Source: Mansonella perstans (taxonomy: Eukaryota > Nematoda > Chromadorea > Rhabditida > Onchocercidae). From it: a stretch of DNA of 64,000 nucleotides. Below, one piece after another: positions 1 to 11,143 of this stretch; within the stretch, counting starts at the first letter, position 1, and the number at the start of each line of letters is the position of its first letter. The translations under genes and the position numbers were made by a program. The notes under the pieces were generated by a model that saw only the letters and a list, made by a program, of their open reading frames with translations, did not search any database and was not told where the DNA came from. Location of the stretch: assembly GCA_037074765.1 (NCBI GenBank), contig JBAMDO010000199.1, positions 1-64,000 of the forward strand, in the 5' to 3' direction.

Positions 1-132
1 TGTCATTTTCAAGAATCGTTTATATATAATTGTTCATTAATAGCTAGATATATGATCGATTTTGCTGATCCGATAAACATATGTTTGTAACTGAAGTTAC
101 TAATCGTTAGACTTTCACATATCTTGTTTCAG

Positions 133-330
133 CTTGAATCAGCTGAATTAAAATCGATAAAACATCACAGAAGATGCACATTAGAATGGGAATTTTTGGC
201 TACAGTAGTGGATCGAGTTTTTTTATTGTTTTTTTCAACGATCACCATACTTACCGTAACCCTTCCAGCAATAACTGCTAAATTGGCTCAGCGTCATTTC
301 GATAGAGCATTGGGAATCGACCAGAATTAA
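133..330 (+). CDS. Cys-loop (nicotinic acetylcholine-type) receptor subunit, last exon only
   Basis: This is the 3'-terminal exon of a pentameric ligand-gated ion channel subunit; the rest of the gene lies before the window. The exon follows a TTTCAG acceptor at 127-132 and encodes 65 residues ending in TAA at 328-330. The protein reads as the end of the intracellular loop followed by a fourth transmembrane helix. The segment EWEFLATVVDRVFLLFF matches the W-x-F-x-A-x-V-x-D-R start of TM4 typical of nicotinic receptor subunits, and a short polar tail follows. Which subunit it is, and whether it gates cations or anions, cannot be told from TM4. A possible AATAAA polyadenylation signal lies near 807. 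The fold is clear from the TM4 signature; the exact subunit is open. Confidence 0.8.
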   Translation, partial: LESAELKSIKHHRRCTLEWEFLATVVDRVFLLFFSTITILTVTLPAITAKLAQRHFDRALGIDQN

Positions 331-1108
331 TGCGTTCTTTCATTTCTCTTCTTTATTGGACAAAAAAAAGTATATATATATGTAAAACAATGAAGCTTAG
401 AAAACATATTTTTACAAGTTTTTTTTTTGAAATATCGATATTAACAATTTTTTAACCTAATCTAAAATTTTACTTAACGTACAATTTTTTTCTATCATCA
501 TAAGTCGATTTTTATTATTCATTATTTCTCGTATTTTGGGAAAAAACCCTCCTAAACATTTCTGAAGTCTAAGTAAGTAAATAAAAAATAGTTTAGAGGT
601 TAAGCCCAAAGAAATTTCACGAGGGTAGCCTCGATATAAAATGTACGAAAAGCGCATGATTCTATCGCTAAATATTATCACTATTAATTTTTTTCTAAAA
701 TCTTATCAATCTTTATTATCTCCGTAATTCTTTCTCCTACAATTTTCAATTAATTGTGTAACTGAATATCACTATTTTAGTTTATTGGATACTTGAACAT
801 ATAATAATAAAGTTAAACGGCGACTTTTGTTACAAGCGGTGGTTTGTTATCTAAAATGATGACAATGACAGGTGCTGCATTATATTTCAGGGTATTATCA
901 AAAGCCTTGAAAGATATAACAGAATCAAATCCACATGATATACCGCAGATATATAAAGGAAGACATTGCTGACATTATGAATTTTAGAGATAAAGTGTAC
1001 ATATAATCAAATCTCCATTTGATTATTTCGAAAACAGTTCATGATTTTATATATATGTAAAAAGACGACAATATTTTGCAGATAGTATTCGTCGGAAAGA
1101 CCAAATTA
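331..1108. other. 3' flank and intergenic DNA, no gene seen
   Basis: AT-rich sequence downstream of the receptor exon. It holds an AATAAA near 807 that could serve as polyadenylation signal. The open frames here are short, lack ATG starts with splice context and match nothing I recognise. Confidence 0.5.
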
Positions 1109-1428
1109 GTTGTAGCAATACACTTTTGACTAATTCCTTTTTAGCAATCATTGAAGATAAAAGAAAATGAAGGTTCCGGTCTGTGTTCCGTTCTTTGATA
1201 TGTATGAAGAAGACATTTATGGAAAATGAAGTGCAAACATCAGCAACAGTTATGAAAAGATTAGTCACTTTCATAACATGCTATACCATTTCCATTTGTT
1301 GAATTTTGCCTGCTGTTCATTTCATTTACTACGAGCAATCACGTTATATCATGCATTACTTACGTCATTGGTTGCAAATAAGCATTGAATCCTCAAAAAA
1401 CAAACCACTGTTCAAGGTATTGTGATAC
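1109..1428 (+). pseudogene. Decayed 7TM receptor C-terminal exon (copy 1)
   Basis: This is a plus-strand relic of the last exon of the intact receptor gene at 3692-5884. Translated from about 1138, the frame ends in PAVHFIYYEQSRYIMHYLRH and a TGA near 1428. It lines up with PTVHFIYHVKSRDIIKNRLY of the intact gene. The same frame carries two in-frame TGA stops upstream of this block: one after about five residues and one just before the TM7-like segment. A loop-like stretch rich in K, R and T precedes it, as expected between TM5 and TM6. No matching upstream exons are recognisable before 1109. I infer a dead duplicate; a selenocysteine or intron reading is unlikely because the stops fall inside conserved blocks. 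Confidence 0.65.
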
Positions 1429-2124
1429 TTACAGAAGTATGGTAGCAGTAGTAATTTGAAGCGTATTATTGTATTATTGCAAATATTTCTGGATGCATTT
1501 TTGAGGGAAATGAAAAATAAGTGTTTGAAGAAAATAAATCTTTGCGGAAGCATCATTTTTTCTTTTTTTTTTGGGCGCATTGGCGCATTTTTTGCATTAT
1601 TGATAATGCAATTGGAAATAGAATTAAATGTTGCCATTAGCATATTTAATTAGAAAAATGACTTTAAACGACAAATAAATTGCTTTTTTTTCATGCTTTT
1701 TACTTTTCTGCATCGATAATTTTTTTGTTCCAATTTTTTTTACGAGAAATGGAAGATGAAAAAAGGTCAGTGAATAAAACTAAAGTCAGTGAATAAAAAC
1801 TGAAATCAATAGTTATTGAACAATGCTCTTTGCTAATTTATTTAAATCTCAATTTCGAAGTAGTAAATTAACCAGACTTCATCAGGAAGTTCCTAAATTT
1901 GATAATTTATTCGATCCTAGCTAAAATGCTCAGTGATATAAATGATATTTTGCGGTGCAATGCAATTGCTCCTGTAAATTAAATAAAGCAGGAAATGGAG
2001 CGGAAGCGAAAATGCTGGGTCAGCTTATGAAAATTGTTAACGCAATATAATATTAACACAGTCTTTAAATTAAAATTTTTTCGTTAGCAATAAACATTAG
2101 CAACTGTTTAAAATATTTTTGACT

Positions 2125-2459
2125 ATGAATCATCAACAGAGTAAAGAAATGGTGGAAAGATATTATGATAGGTATCTTATAGCCTTGTATATCTCATATA
2201 CAAGTATATCTTGTTTCTTGATTGAAATTGAAGATACAAGGCAATATATCAGAAATAAGTTAGCATTTGGTGGGAAGGGAAGAATTTCAAATAATTATAT
2301 TTCAATATCTGTAATACAGGCTACCAAGAAAGTGTATTAAGATTTATAAAGTAACCGTAGTTTGAAAGAATTAAGTGAATTTCCCATTTTTGCAGCTTCA
2401 TGGAAACAGTTGCTGCTTTTATCATAAGATCAGTTAACTTTGCTACTCAGCTAACTTAG
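2125..2459 (+). CDS. Candidate two-exon gene for a 36-residue protein, unknown
   Basis: I do not recognise this product. Exon 1 (2125-2171) starts at ATG and ends at a good donor, GATAG followed by gtatct. Exon 2 (2396-2459) follows a TTTTTGCAG acceptor and ends in TAG. The phases match (2, then 1 base), giving 36 residues that start MNHQQSKEMVERYYD and end VNFATQLT. The composition looks protein-like, polar at first and then amphipathic, with no cysteines, signal peptide or known motif. It lies between two decayed receptor fragments, so it could be a chance splice-compatible frame. It is listed because the start, donor, acceptor and frame agree. Confidence 0.25.
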
Positions 2460-2919
2460 TTTAAATGGCAATTCATTTAATTTGTTCCTACCTCAAAAAT
2501 AAATTGCTATCAAACTGAGAGAGCAATCTTAAGAAGCCAAAGCCATATGAAAGTTACAAAGAGAAAAAAATTGAAAACGACTAGCTATTTACAGCGTAAA
2601 AGGAAATAGATTGAAATTTCACTGTCTGTTATTGTTGAATCATATTTACAACGTTATTTCTAATCTGCAAATATGATAGTTCAGTTGATTGCTTATGGTG
2701 TTCCAACATTCTAAGAATCTTATCATTGATTGCAAATCTCATTTTTAATATTTATCTTCTTAAAACGATTGATCTATTACTCCTCTCATTTTCTGCCAGA
2801 AAATTTTAATTTGCAAAGCAATGCATTTATAGCTGCTGACTTTACCTATGTTGCGATTTCTTTGTGTTGAATCAAGAAAGCAACACGATAATTACGGCTA
2901 TCTCATATAATAGGCTACA

Positions 2920-3260
2920 ATTACAGGTCCGCAAAATGCGTAGCAGCTCTACTTTTTGCCATTTTCATGCTATACATTTCTATAGCATTTTCATAATACA
3001 TTGATGATCGAATTATTCTGTAAAAGACAAGACAGTCATTACAGTCGTGAACTTGTTTTTATCTCATTGTAGCTAAGTATTTCTGATCCCATGACTTTTG
3101 CTAACATACAGTTGTATACGAAGCAATTCTACTTTTTGAGTGAACTGAAGCAGAATTGGATATGAATTATTTTTACTTTGTAACATTCCAGGTAGTACAT
3201 TAACTGTTTCAATAGCAATACAACTGCACAAAACATGTAAAAAACAGATCAAGTCAAAGA
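2920..3260 (+). pseudogene. Scrambled first-exon fragments of the 7TM receptor (copy 2)
   Basis: Two pieces of receptor exon 1 lie side by side in opposite orientations. On the plus strand, 2925-3075 matches the TM1 to early TM2 coding region of the intact gene, including a CATTACAGTCGTGAACTTG-type block, but it has several stops and frame changes. On the minus strand, about 3140-3260 matches the following part of the same exon; the residues MLQSKNNSY are identical to the end of exon 1. The second half of the old exon therefore appears flipped relative to the first half. It cannot encode a receptor. This is sequence comparison within the window; the inversion history is inference. Confidence 0.6.
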
Positions 3261-3691
3261 TCAATGATAATAATAATAAATGCAACGCTTTAAATAACAA
3301 ATCTTTGCAAAAGTTAAGAATGACAAATTAAATATTTTTTCAACAATACAAATTTGCATGACAGAAAATTTATTTTGAATAATACCATCTATTGACTTTT
3401 TGTCGAGCTCGATTTAAATCTCAGTTGTAATAGAATCAAATATGCCAGAAGTTTGAAAAGAGCCAAGTAAATGTTAACATTTTAAAAACATGTAATCATA
3501 TTTTGATAAACTTTACCAGAAAGTTCTTATAGTTTCTTCCAGGAATGTTTCATTTAGCTTATGAATAAATCAAATTCTAATTCTCAGAAAAACCGCTAAA
3601 AATGTTTCTAAGATACATCTTATGCTTCCATTTACCAGATCCTAAGTGTCCAACTTACATAGCAAGCTTATTAATAACTTGCATATTAACC

Positions 3692-5884
3692 TTATTTCAA
3701 ATCTTGTACAATATCTTTTTTTTTTAAAGGTTTTATAATCAATCGCAACCAGTGATATAAACGATTTTTTATTATATCACGTGATTTTACGTGATAAATG
3801 AAGTGAACAGTAGGCAATACGGAGCAATTGCAAAGCAGTAAGCAGTTCATGGTAATCATTAAAGCAATATAAGTTCCATCGCTGAGAATCTCAACCAAAA
3901 TTGTTGGCAGGAAGTTATAAAAAAGAATTATAATTGTCAGCATTCCACAATTCCATCCAGCTTGAATTAATACTGGCCGTTCATAATTTATTGTATTCGT
4001 CTTATAAGTTCGCCTTTCTCTACTTGCTAAAATATTTTTTAATTTAGTAGTGAAATAAATTATGAAAAATGAAAGATTTAAGAGTTTGACAAACTTTACG
4101 ACAAATTTCCAAAACTAATTTTGAAACACCAACAAATCTTATTAGTTCTACATATTGTAAAAAAGGAAGAAACAATATACACCTTGGTTTTGACTGTTGT
4201 TTACTCCAAATTGACGTTTGCGACGTATACTGTAGAATATTGCGACATACATAATGAACATTACACTAGGTAAAAACAAACCATAAGAATAACGCACTCT
4301 AAAGAGTAATAAACAGATAGTCTTTTATGTTTGATTGAAACTATCTATAACGATGAAAAAATAAAAAGACAAAGGCACTGATACATAAAAATTTTTAATT
4401 AAAATTAATTAAAAACTACAGTCGAAAAACGCATTGAAGTAGCACAAAAGCTAATATTTGGTGATTTGTATCTTAAATTTGAATTCAAATGAAAATTGAG
4501 AAAATGATATTGAGAAATAACCTCCACCAAATGCCTCCTGCTTCGCTTTTTTTTGTACAATCAGAATACCAACTCAAGATCCAGACAAGGAATTTCCTTT
4601 CGCAATAATAAGAATCTACAGATGTGATCGCTGAAAAATGCTGTCAAATGCTAGCAAAAAGACAATAATCAATTAATTAAAGTATTCTACTAAGTAGTCT
4701 ATTTCGATAAAGCCAAACAACTAGAATTTTGTAGCAGTTAATGTAGGACACATGTTAAATAGTGGCCGAAAATGACTAAGTATTAGTTTGAGATCTCACT
4801 TGAATGAATGCTAAATGATAGCAAGCACGCTTTGAAGAATAGAAATTATTGTTTATAGAAATCATTTTGATTACTGAGCGAGAGATGTCAATGAAACATA
4901 CCTAAAGCTGCCAACCACGCGAAAGCCATTAGAAAGTACAGCCTTTTTGAGTCGAAAAAAGAATAGTATTTTGATAAAATTATCGCAACAAAGCGATTTA
5001 CTGTCAATAAAAATGAAAAATGAAGATAGCAAAAATATATGAAAACAATGAAAATTGATAATATGAGGTTAATCCATGTTTTTTCGTTTGCTGAAACATA
5101 AGCAATTTGTTTTTGTTTGCTTGGATGAAAATATAATGATCCAACAAACTTTAAAAAGCTCTACACAAAGAAGAATGCCCAATTCAAGTTTTTCGCCTCA
5201 AAATTTTGGAATATCGGCTTTAACAGAGCTATAAGATTTCAATTCTGTGTTATAAGCTTGCATATTTGCTGCAACCGTAACACAGAGACCAGTTACTCTT
5301 ATTAGTTATTAGTGATGATATGGTGCTGAGAAATTTTAACATTAAAAATCTAGCATATTTACTATATTTCATAAACAATAACAAGTTCGTCGCAACATTA
5401 TTTCCAAAAGAATTATTTAAATCAGTATTTATTTGAGGCCAAAGTATATGATATCTAAATATAACTAAAACAACTTAAATGGAAATAATTAAATATACCA
5501 ACCATATGAATTGTTTTTGCTTTGTAACATTGCAGGCAATATGACAACTATTTGTGGAATATAAATCATGAAATTACAAATTATCAGCTGTAGTGAGATA
5601 AGAACAAATTCGCGACTGTAGTGATTGTCTTTCCCTTTACAAAATAATGCGACCACCATCAATGTGTTGCTAATACTACCGTAAAGCAAAAGAGTGATGA
5701 AAAGCAGCACTGCCACGTATTTTGTGGTGCTATAATTCGCGTCTCTAATATCAGCCACATCTGTCATGTTTCTTATATCAGCCACATCTGTCATGTTTCT
5801 TATATCAGCCATATCTGTCATGTTTCTTTCTGGACAGGTTGCAGGTAATACCAGTAATAGTAAAATTATATAACGAGCCAACAT
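3692..5884 (-). CDS. 7TM chemoreceptor-like GPCR with N-terminal nonapeptide repeat, intact
   Basis: An intact five-exon gene for a 376-residue seven-transmembrane receptor, in the style of nematode serpentine receptors (Srx/Srw-like; family not certain). Exons on the minus strand are 5503-5884, 4902-5090, 4522-4630, 4183-4298 and 3692-4026; all junctions are GT-AG and the phases agree. Residues 1-17 (MLARYIILLLLVLPATC) look like a signal peptide. Residues 21-47 are three copies of NMT-D-x-ADIR, each carrying an N-glycosylation sequon. TM1 and TM2 are in exon 1, TM3 with LTVNRF and TM4 in exon 2, a cysteine-containing loop in exon 3, TM5 with an RRKRQ cytosolic end in exon 4, and TM6, TM7 and the tail in exon 5. 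A TGTTTCAG at 5927-5920, 36 bases before the ATG, looks like a trans-splice acceptor. It is the only whole copy in a cluster of decayed ones. Confidence 0.82.
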
Positions 5885-6227
5885 TTTGGTAGAAATTTCA
5901 ATTAGTGAAGTTTCAATACCTGAAACACAAGCTGCTATGACTGCGAGTTCGAATTTCAAATAAATTGATTTATGGCTCTTATCATGGACAATTAAATTCT
6001 AATTTGATTGCAATGAGATTTTTAGCTCTCCACAATTTTCAATGATAATAGCATTTCGCTTTCTATTAGTTGTTTGCTCCTGAAAGGCTTACGTAATAGA
6101 ACAAATGAGTTGCCGCACAAATTAAACAATCTGAAGAATTGTATTAATTCACAAATTGCAAATTAAGCCCAGAATAGCGAGATACAAACTTTACTTCTAT
6201 GAAGTTATGACTATAGCAATAAAATTG
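5731..6227 (-). repeat. Inverted repeat arm A (receptor promoter and first exon)
   Basis: This 497-bp segment covers the receptor gene's upstream region and the first part of exon 1. It recurs as its reverse complement at 7936-8459. The other arm is 524 bp, longer by 27 bp, which equals one extra copy of the 27-bp coding repeat. Otherwise the arms seem collinear by eye with scattered substitutions. About 1.7 kb separates them. Confidence 0.8.
5743..5830 (-). repeat. 27-bp coding minisatellite, three units
   Basis: Three head-to-tail 27-bp units in exon 1 of the receptor encode NMTDMADIR, NMTDVADIR and NMTDVADIR in the extracellular N-terminus. The unit length is a multiple of three, so unit gain or loss keeps frame. 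Each unit supplies an N-M-T glycosylation sequon. The duplicated copy at 8338-8445 has four units. Confidence 0.85.
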
Positions 6228-6599
6228 TTTTCTATGAAAGTTTCAAAAAATGGCAAAATGATGCCCATCAATAGTATTTGGAATGAACAAAGATTTTTAT
6301 CCTTTAAGTAATTTGGAAGGCAAAAGGGGAAAATGGAATCTTTCAACCGCATTCACGAAATACAATGATCTTTCGTCATCTTTGAATTCTGCTCAGTTAT
6401 GTCATTGCTGTGCTTAAGTAATTAATAGAAAATTTTAGAAGCCCGATTCTATCATAATTTATTGTTACTTGAATTTCCTAATATTTTTATTTGCCATAAT
6501 CAAAAATCCACTTGTTTTTGAGGCTTACAAGCAAATTATTTACTTTTCAATGATTATTTACGCCGAATTTTATTATTATCTCAGGTAATTTCTTGAGTT

Positions 6600-7090
6600 G
6601 AACTTGGCTTGGGAATAAGGCTAATTGCAGTAGGCAAGGCCTGGAAGTTGTATCGCAATTCTATTTTGTTTAGTTTGGAACAAACTTCCAATTTAATCTT
6701 CAAATCTATAAACCATAAAATAACATCATACAGCGTCATTCACATCAATAATTCTAATATTGAATCTTTAAAAAACAAGGCCACAATTCAAACTGCTAAA
6801 GGTGTACAGCAGTGTGGTAGTTAGTAGTAATATGAAGCTTAAAATATATTGTTGTAAATATTTCTGGCTTTATTTCTGAAAATTCGACTTATTCATAACT
6901 TGAAACTAATCCTAAAATACGGAATTTCCTAACTTCATGCAATTAACTGTGAACTGCTTTGTTTGCAATTTCAATGTTTAATCAAAACATAACCATATAT
7001 ATTAGGTTCTCTTCCAGCTTTTGGCATATGTCATATTCCGGTATCCAACGCTTCACAGTTTATATTTAAATCGAGCTTAGTAAAAGAACT
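6600..7090 (+). pseudogene. Decayed 7TM receptor tail and 3' flank (copy 3)
   Basis: A plus-strand relic between the two inverted arms. Around 6720-6830 the DNA matches copy 1 at about 1340-1450, including the stretch coding for NIESLKNK against SIESSKNK, but without the TM6-TM7 coding part intact. The following 3' flank (about 6840-7085) matches 1450-1500 and is echoed at 9360-9580. On the reverse strand it is also echoed at 3400-3560, downstream of the intact gene. A short open frame spans 6609-6824 but starts from TTG and has lost the membrane helices. Confidence 0.5.
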
Positions 7091-7142
7091 GTTCTCAATA
7101 CTAATATAATCTATATGACTTAATTACCCGTGGAAATTTGTA

Positions 7143-7242
7143 TAACTGGAAAACTTTGTCATTCCTAATTAACGAAAACTTTGTCATTCCTAATTTGTAT
7201 AACTGGAAAACTTTGTCATTCCTTTGTCATTCCTAATTAAAA
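7143..7242 (+). repeat. Short local repeats of an ACTTTGTCATTCCTAAT block
   Basis: A block reading AACTTTGTCATTCCTAAT recurs about four times within 100 bp, separated by partial copies of TGTATAACTGGAA. It lies in the decayed receptor flank and looks like replication slippage. Confidence 0.7.
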
Positions 7243-7681
7243 GTACTTTTTTCATTATTATCTTTGATCCGCAATTTCACTTTTTTTGTTCTGTAAATTT
7301 CATTCAGCACAAAAAGAAAATTTTTTTCATTTTTTATTTGAATAAAAGCTGTATTATAATAATCGACTTAAAACAGCCTTCCTTTTAAAATAATTTTTGA
7401 CTTTGACATTATTCTACATATTGACACTGTTTTATTTTTATGCTTGTTGACAATTTCAATTTTGATTAAAAAATGGCATCCTTTTGCACATTCACAATAG
7501 CACAGTTATTTTTCAAATTTGAAAATATTTAAAATCAACACTGCTAGTAATAGCAAGATGAATTTTAAAAATCCTTGCAATTAATTCCATATTGAAGTGG
7601 ATAAGAGTAGTAAGCACTACCTGTTTTGTAACTGAGATTCTTGGCATTTAATTTCCGCTATAACATTCTTGTGCGTAGTAG

Positions 7682-7935
7682 TTTGATATAATCGTTCCGA
7701 TAATTCAATAAGTAATTTAGGTTGGATTGTGGCAATCATTAATGGCTCAATCATTAATAACTTACTTCTCTATTATGCTAAACCTACGTCATTTCCAATT
7801 CCACTTTCATTGATTTCTACCGCAATAACAGCAAGAAATTTATGATTTAATAAATTGGAAAATGTTGGGACTGAAACTTCCAAATTTAATTTCTATGTTC
7901 TTCTCCAATTTTCGCACATTAAAGAAGAGAATCTG
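7682..7935 (+). repeat. Direct repeat, left copy, flanking the inverted receptor fragment
   Basis: About 254 bp starting TTTGATATAATCG. It recurs in the same orientation at 8467-8710 with roughly one mismatch per ten or so bases by eye. The two copies directly bracket inverted arm B. Neither copy shows coding potential. Confidence 0.8.
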
Positions 7936-8459
7936 CAATTTTATTGCTATAGTCATAACATCATAGAAGTAATGTTTGTGTCTCGCTATTCTGGGCTTAA
8001 TTTGCAATTTGTGAATTAATACAATTCTTCAGATTGTTTAATTTGTGCGGCAACTCATTTGTTCTATTACGTAAGCCTTTCAGGAGCAAACAACTAATAG
8101 AAAGCGAAATGCTATTATCATTGAAAATTGTAGAGAGCTAAAAGTCTCATTGCAATCAAATTAGAATTTAATTGTCCATGATAAGAACCATAAAGCAATA
8201 CATTTGGAATTCGTACTCGCAGTCATAGCAGCTTGTGTTTCAGTTGTTGAAACTTCACTAACTGAAATTTCTACCAAAATGTTGGCTCGTTATATAATTT
8301 TACTATTACTGGTATTACCTGCAACCTGTCCAGAAAGAAATATGACAGATATGGCTGATATAAGAAACATGACAGATGTGGCTGATACAAGAAATATGAC
8401 AGATGTGGCTGATATAAGAAACATGACAGATGTGGCTGATATAAGAGACGCGAATTATA
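7936..8459 (+). pseudogene. Inverted partial copy of the receptor 5' end (arm B)
   Basis: The plus-strand reverse complement of 5731-6227. It carries the upstream region, the TGTTTCAG putative trans-splice acceptor, the ATG at 8279, the signal peptide MLARYIILLLLVLPATC and four NMT-D-x-AD-x-R units instead of three. Homology stops abruptly just after the codons for RDANY, where the frame runs into unrelated DNA and ends at TAA near 8476. No transmembrane helices follow, so it is a truncated copy. If transcribed it could encode only a short secreted or signal-bearing peptide of about 66 residues; I consider that unlikely to be its function. Confidence 0.75.
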
Positions 8460-8466
8460 TTGATAT

Positions 8467-8710
8467 TTTGATATAATCGCTCCGATAATTCAATAAGTAA
8501 TTTAAATTGGATTGTGGCCCAATCATTAATAATTTACTTCTCTATTATGCTAAACTTAAGTCATTTCCATTTGCACTTTGATTGATTTCCACCGTAATGA
8601 CAGCAAGATATTTATGATTTAATAAATTGGAAAATGTTGGGACTGAAACTTCCAAATTCAATTTCTGTGTTCTTCTCCAATTTTCGTACATTAAAAAAGA
8701 GAATCCGCAA
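8467..8710 (+). repeat. Direct repeat, right copy
   Basis: Second copy of the 7682-7935 unit, starting immediately after arm B and ending GAATCCGCAA. It has small insertions and deletions relative to the left copy. Confidence 0.8.
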
Positions 8711-8734
8711 AAACTTTCTGATCTCTAAATGTTG

Positions 8735-8755
8735 GCTTCGTCAAATTGACGAAGC
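8735..8755. repeat. Perfect short inverted repeat
   Basis: GCTTCGTCAA and TTGACGAAGC form ten-base arms around a single A. No gene or terminator context is evident. Confidence 0.6.
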
Positions 8756-9259
8756 ATGCGAATGATGATTTGATGTGGTATAAATACATAAAGTGGTATT
8801 TTTTCTGTGCCGAACAAAAAATCAAGAAAAAAGAAGGAATTAGGTGCCATAGCAATGTTTCTGGATGAAGTGACAATGACAGAATATTTCTCGGTGAATG
8901 GATAAGGTCAAGATTCTTCTGGATGAAATAGCAAAACTAGAGTTCTTCCGTTGTTAAAAAAATCGCATTAGCATTAGCATAGATTTCCCATCCTAAAAAC
9001 TGGATATCTTAAACGAAGACAGAACTACTTGGAAGAATTCATTATTACCAAAATGTTTGACCACATGAAAGTTTACTTAGTGCAAAATCAGCACATTTAA
9101 TTGAACAAATTAAATGGCTTTTTTAGAAACCGTTAGTACAGACATCTCATCACGTCGTCTAAAATTTTGATAATTAGATTTTTTTGGGAAATTTTGACAG
9201 CGACAATTTTGATAATTGTCTAGTTTTTAAATTAAGAAATTAACCCAAAACCTCCGTTT

Positions 9260-9990
9260 GACGAAAAAACTTACAGTTAGTGATAAAACAAGTGACAAAG
9301 GTTCTCATGAAAACACAACTGGGAATCTCCAAAATATGGATTTTAATTTTTGTGGAATTTTTCGCTCACATTTTTGAAAATCAAAATTCTACTTATTATA
9401 ACCTGAAACTATCTCTGAAATATATAAATTTCCCGACGGATTTGCTTCATTCATGACTTCGATTGTTTGATCAAAATATGGTCAAAATTTGATCAAAATA
9501 TTTCGGCTTTTTGGCATGTACTATGATGCCTGATTCTACTGCTTCATTATCGAGATTTAAATCGGACTTGGCAAGAGCACCGGCTAATAGCTCAGTTTGA
9601 TTTTAAAAAATTTCCTTTGTGAAAAACTTATGTTTGAAAAAATATCAAATTTGTCATTAGATTTTTCTCCATATTTTTTTCAAAAAATAAGTTAGAATCT
9701 TACATAATTGGGAAAAAAAAATAAAATGTGGTATCAGTTTGTGTTATATCAGCTAAATAAAAGATATATGAAAATAACTGTCTTTAAAGTTCAATATTAT
9801 CTAAATTTCTCGTTAAAATGGTTTTTGATCCTGATTCGATTCCATATATTGACGCTGTTCGCTTTTTGTCTCTTCTGTTAACAATTTCATCTTTGATCAA
9901 GAAGTGATATCCTTTTGTGTACTCATAAGGTTGTCGAAATTTCGAAAATATTTAAGAAACAACGCTTTAATAATTACAGTGACATCTGAA
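9260..9990 (+). other. Diverged copy of the receptor 3' flank
   Basis: Noncoding DNA that parallels 6850-7560 block by block. Examples are the TTTTTGGCAT and ATTTAAATCG blocks near 9500-9560 against 7020-7070, and a block containing ATATTGACGCTGTTCGCTTT near 9850 against ATATTGACACTGTTTTATTT near 7420. This supports an old tandem duplication of the receptor unit. No open frame survives. Confidence 0.5.
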
Positions 9991-10058
9991 TGACCGAACT
10001 AATTATCTTTTTTTGAATGACCTTTTTCAAGAACAGCACTGCTTGCTCCATACATTTC

Positions 10059-10870
10059 CTAAAAAATTAACATCTCTATGAGCTTCTCTCTATATTTCAA
10101 CCAGTTGATTAGACTCGGACATCGGGCATTTTGCGACGAAATCAGCAAGAATAAGAAAAAAAGACATAGATCAGTCTCCGAAGTTGTGACTCCAACTTCG
10201 TGTTGGAACATCAGAACTGTACTTGATATAATGGACAATGTAAATATCGCTTCATTTCGCTTTTTTGCCATTTTGAAAGCAAAGCAATACTCCCACTAAA
10301 TCTGCAAGCTTTATTAGCCCATGATACAATAAAGTCGTTCAAACTTTACTTTCTTGCAAGGACATTCACAAACAGTTCTAAATTTTGCCGCGGTATTACA
10401 TATCTTTCTTTAAAATGTGAAAAGTAAGTAATGAATAGCATCAATGTGATTCATTTCGAGTGATACTTCTTCAATTGTATTCGAACGCAGCTGGTCTTGG
10501 ATAGTTTCATCATAATATTGAAGCAAATAATAATTACTTCAAAATCGTTTGATCAGTGAATTCAGTTGTCTAAAGCATAATCCATAGCTGCTGCTTAATT
10601 AAATATTGACTTTTGCCATGGTCAGCGGATTGTTGATACTTTTAAATCGTTTCGACTTCATTATCATTGGCATCATTCCTGAGTGCCTATCACATATAAG
10701 TTTTTTTTTATTATTGGCCAAGAGCTAAGATTCCTTAGAAATCTTCAACGATTTCAAGCTACTGGAATATACAAACGACTTACTTACCATCAGTTTCAGC
10801 ATTTCGCTGTATATTTCACACTTCTTCTTCACCATTGCTTACTTATCACTTGCATGAAATGGAGCCAGAA
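10059..10870 (-). pseudogene. Possible remnant of a membrane-protein gene, minus strand
   Basis: Several coding-looking pieces occur on this strand that I cannot join into one frame. At 10810-10860 an ATG-led stretch MVKKKCEIYSEMLKLM ends at an excellent donor, gtaagtaag. At 10415-10520 a frame includes YYDETIQDQLRSNTIEEVSL. At about 10340-10400 a piece reads RYVIPRQNLELFVNVLAR. At 10059-10300 a frame has two hydrophobic stretches (FTLSIISSTVLMF and DLCLFFLFLLI) followed by a basic tail, resembling TM6-TM7 of a 7TM receptor. Splice phases between the pieces do not agree, so I call it a probable relic; a mis-read multi-exon gene is the alternative. Confidence 0.3.
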
Positions 10871-11143
10871 CTGAGTGATTGTTACATTACGCCTTACCAC
10901 ATTATTTCAAGGAAATTCCTACTGTAGTTTGATCCGCACTCTAATCGTTTGCTAAAATATTAAATAGTATAAATCATTCATTCTTCAATTTACAAAAATA
11001 TCGTCCAAAAGATAGCATATAAGTATTGATTACGTTTTAAACTTTTGAAGGACCTAAGATGTATTTAAATTATAGCATTTGTGGTCTGATGCATAAGCAT
11101 ATTCGCTTATTTAGGATAAGACTGATCGTGATCTTACCAATAC

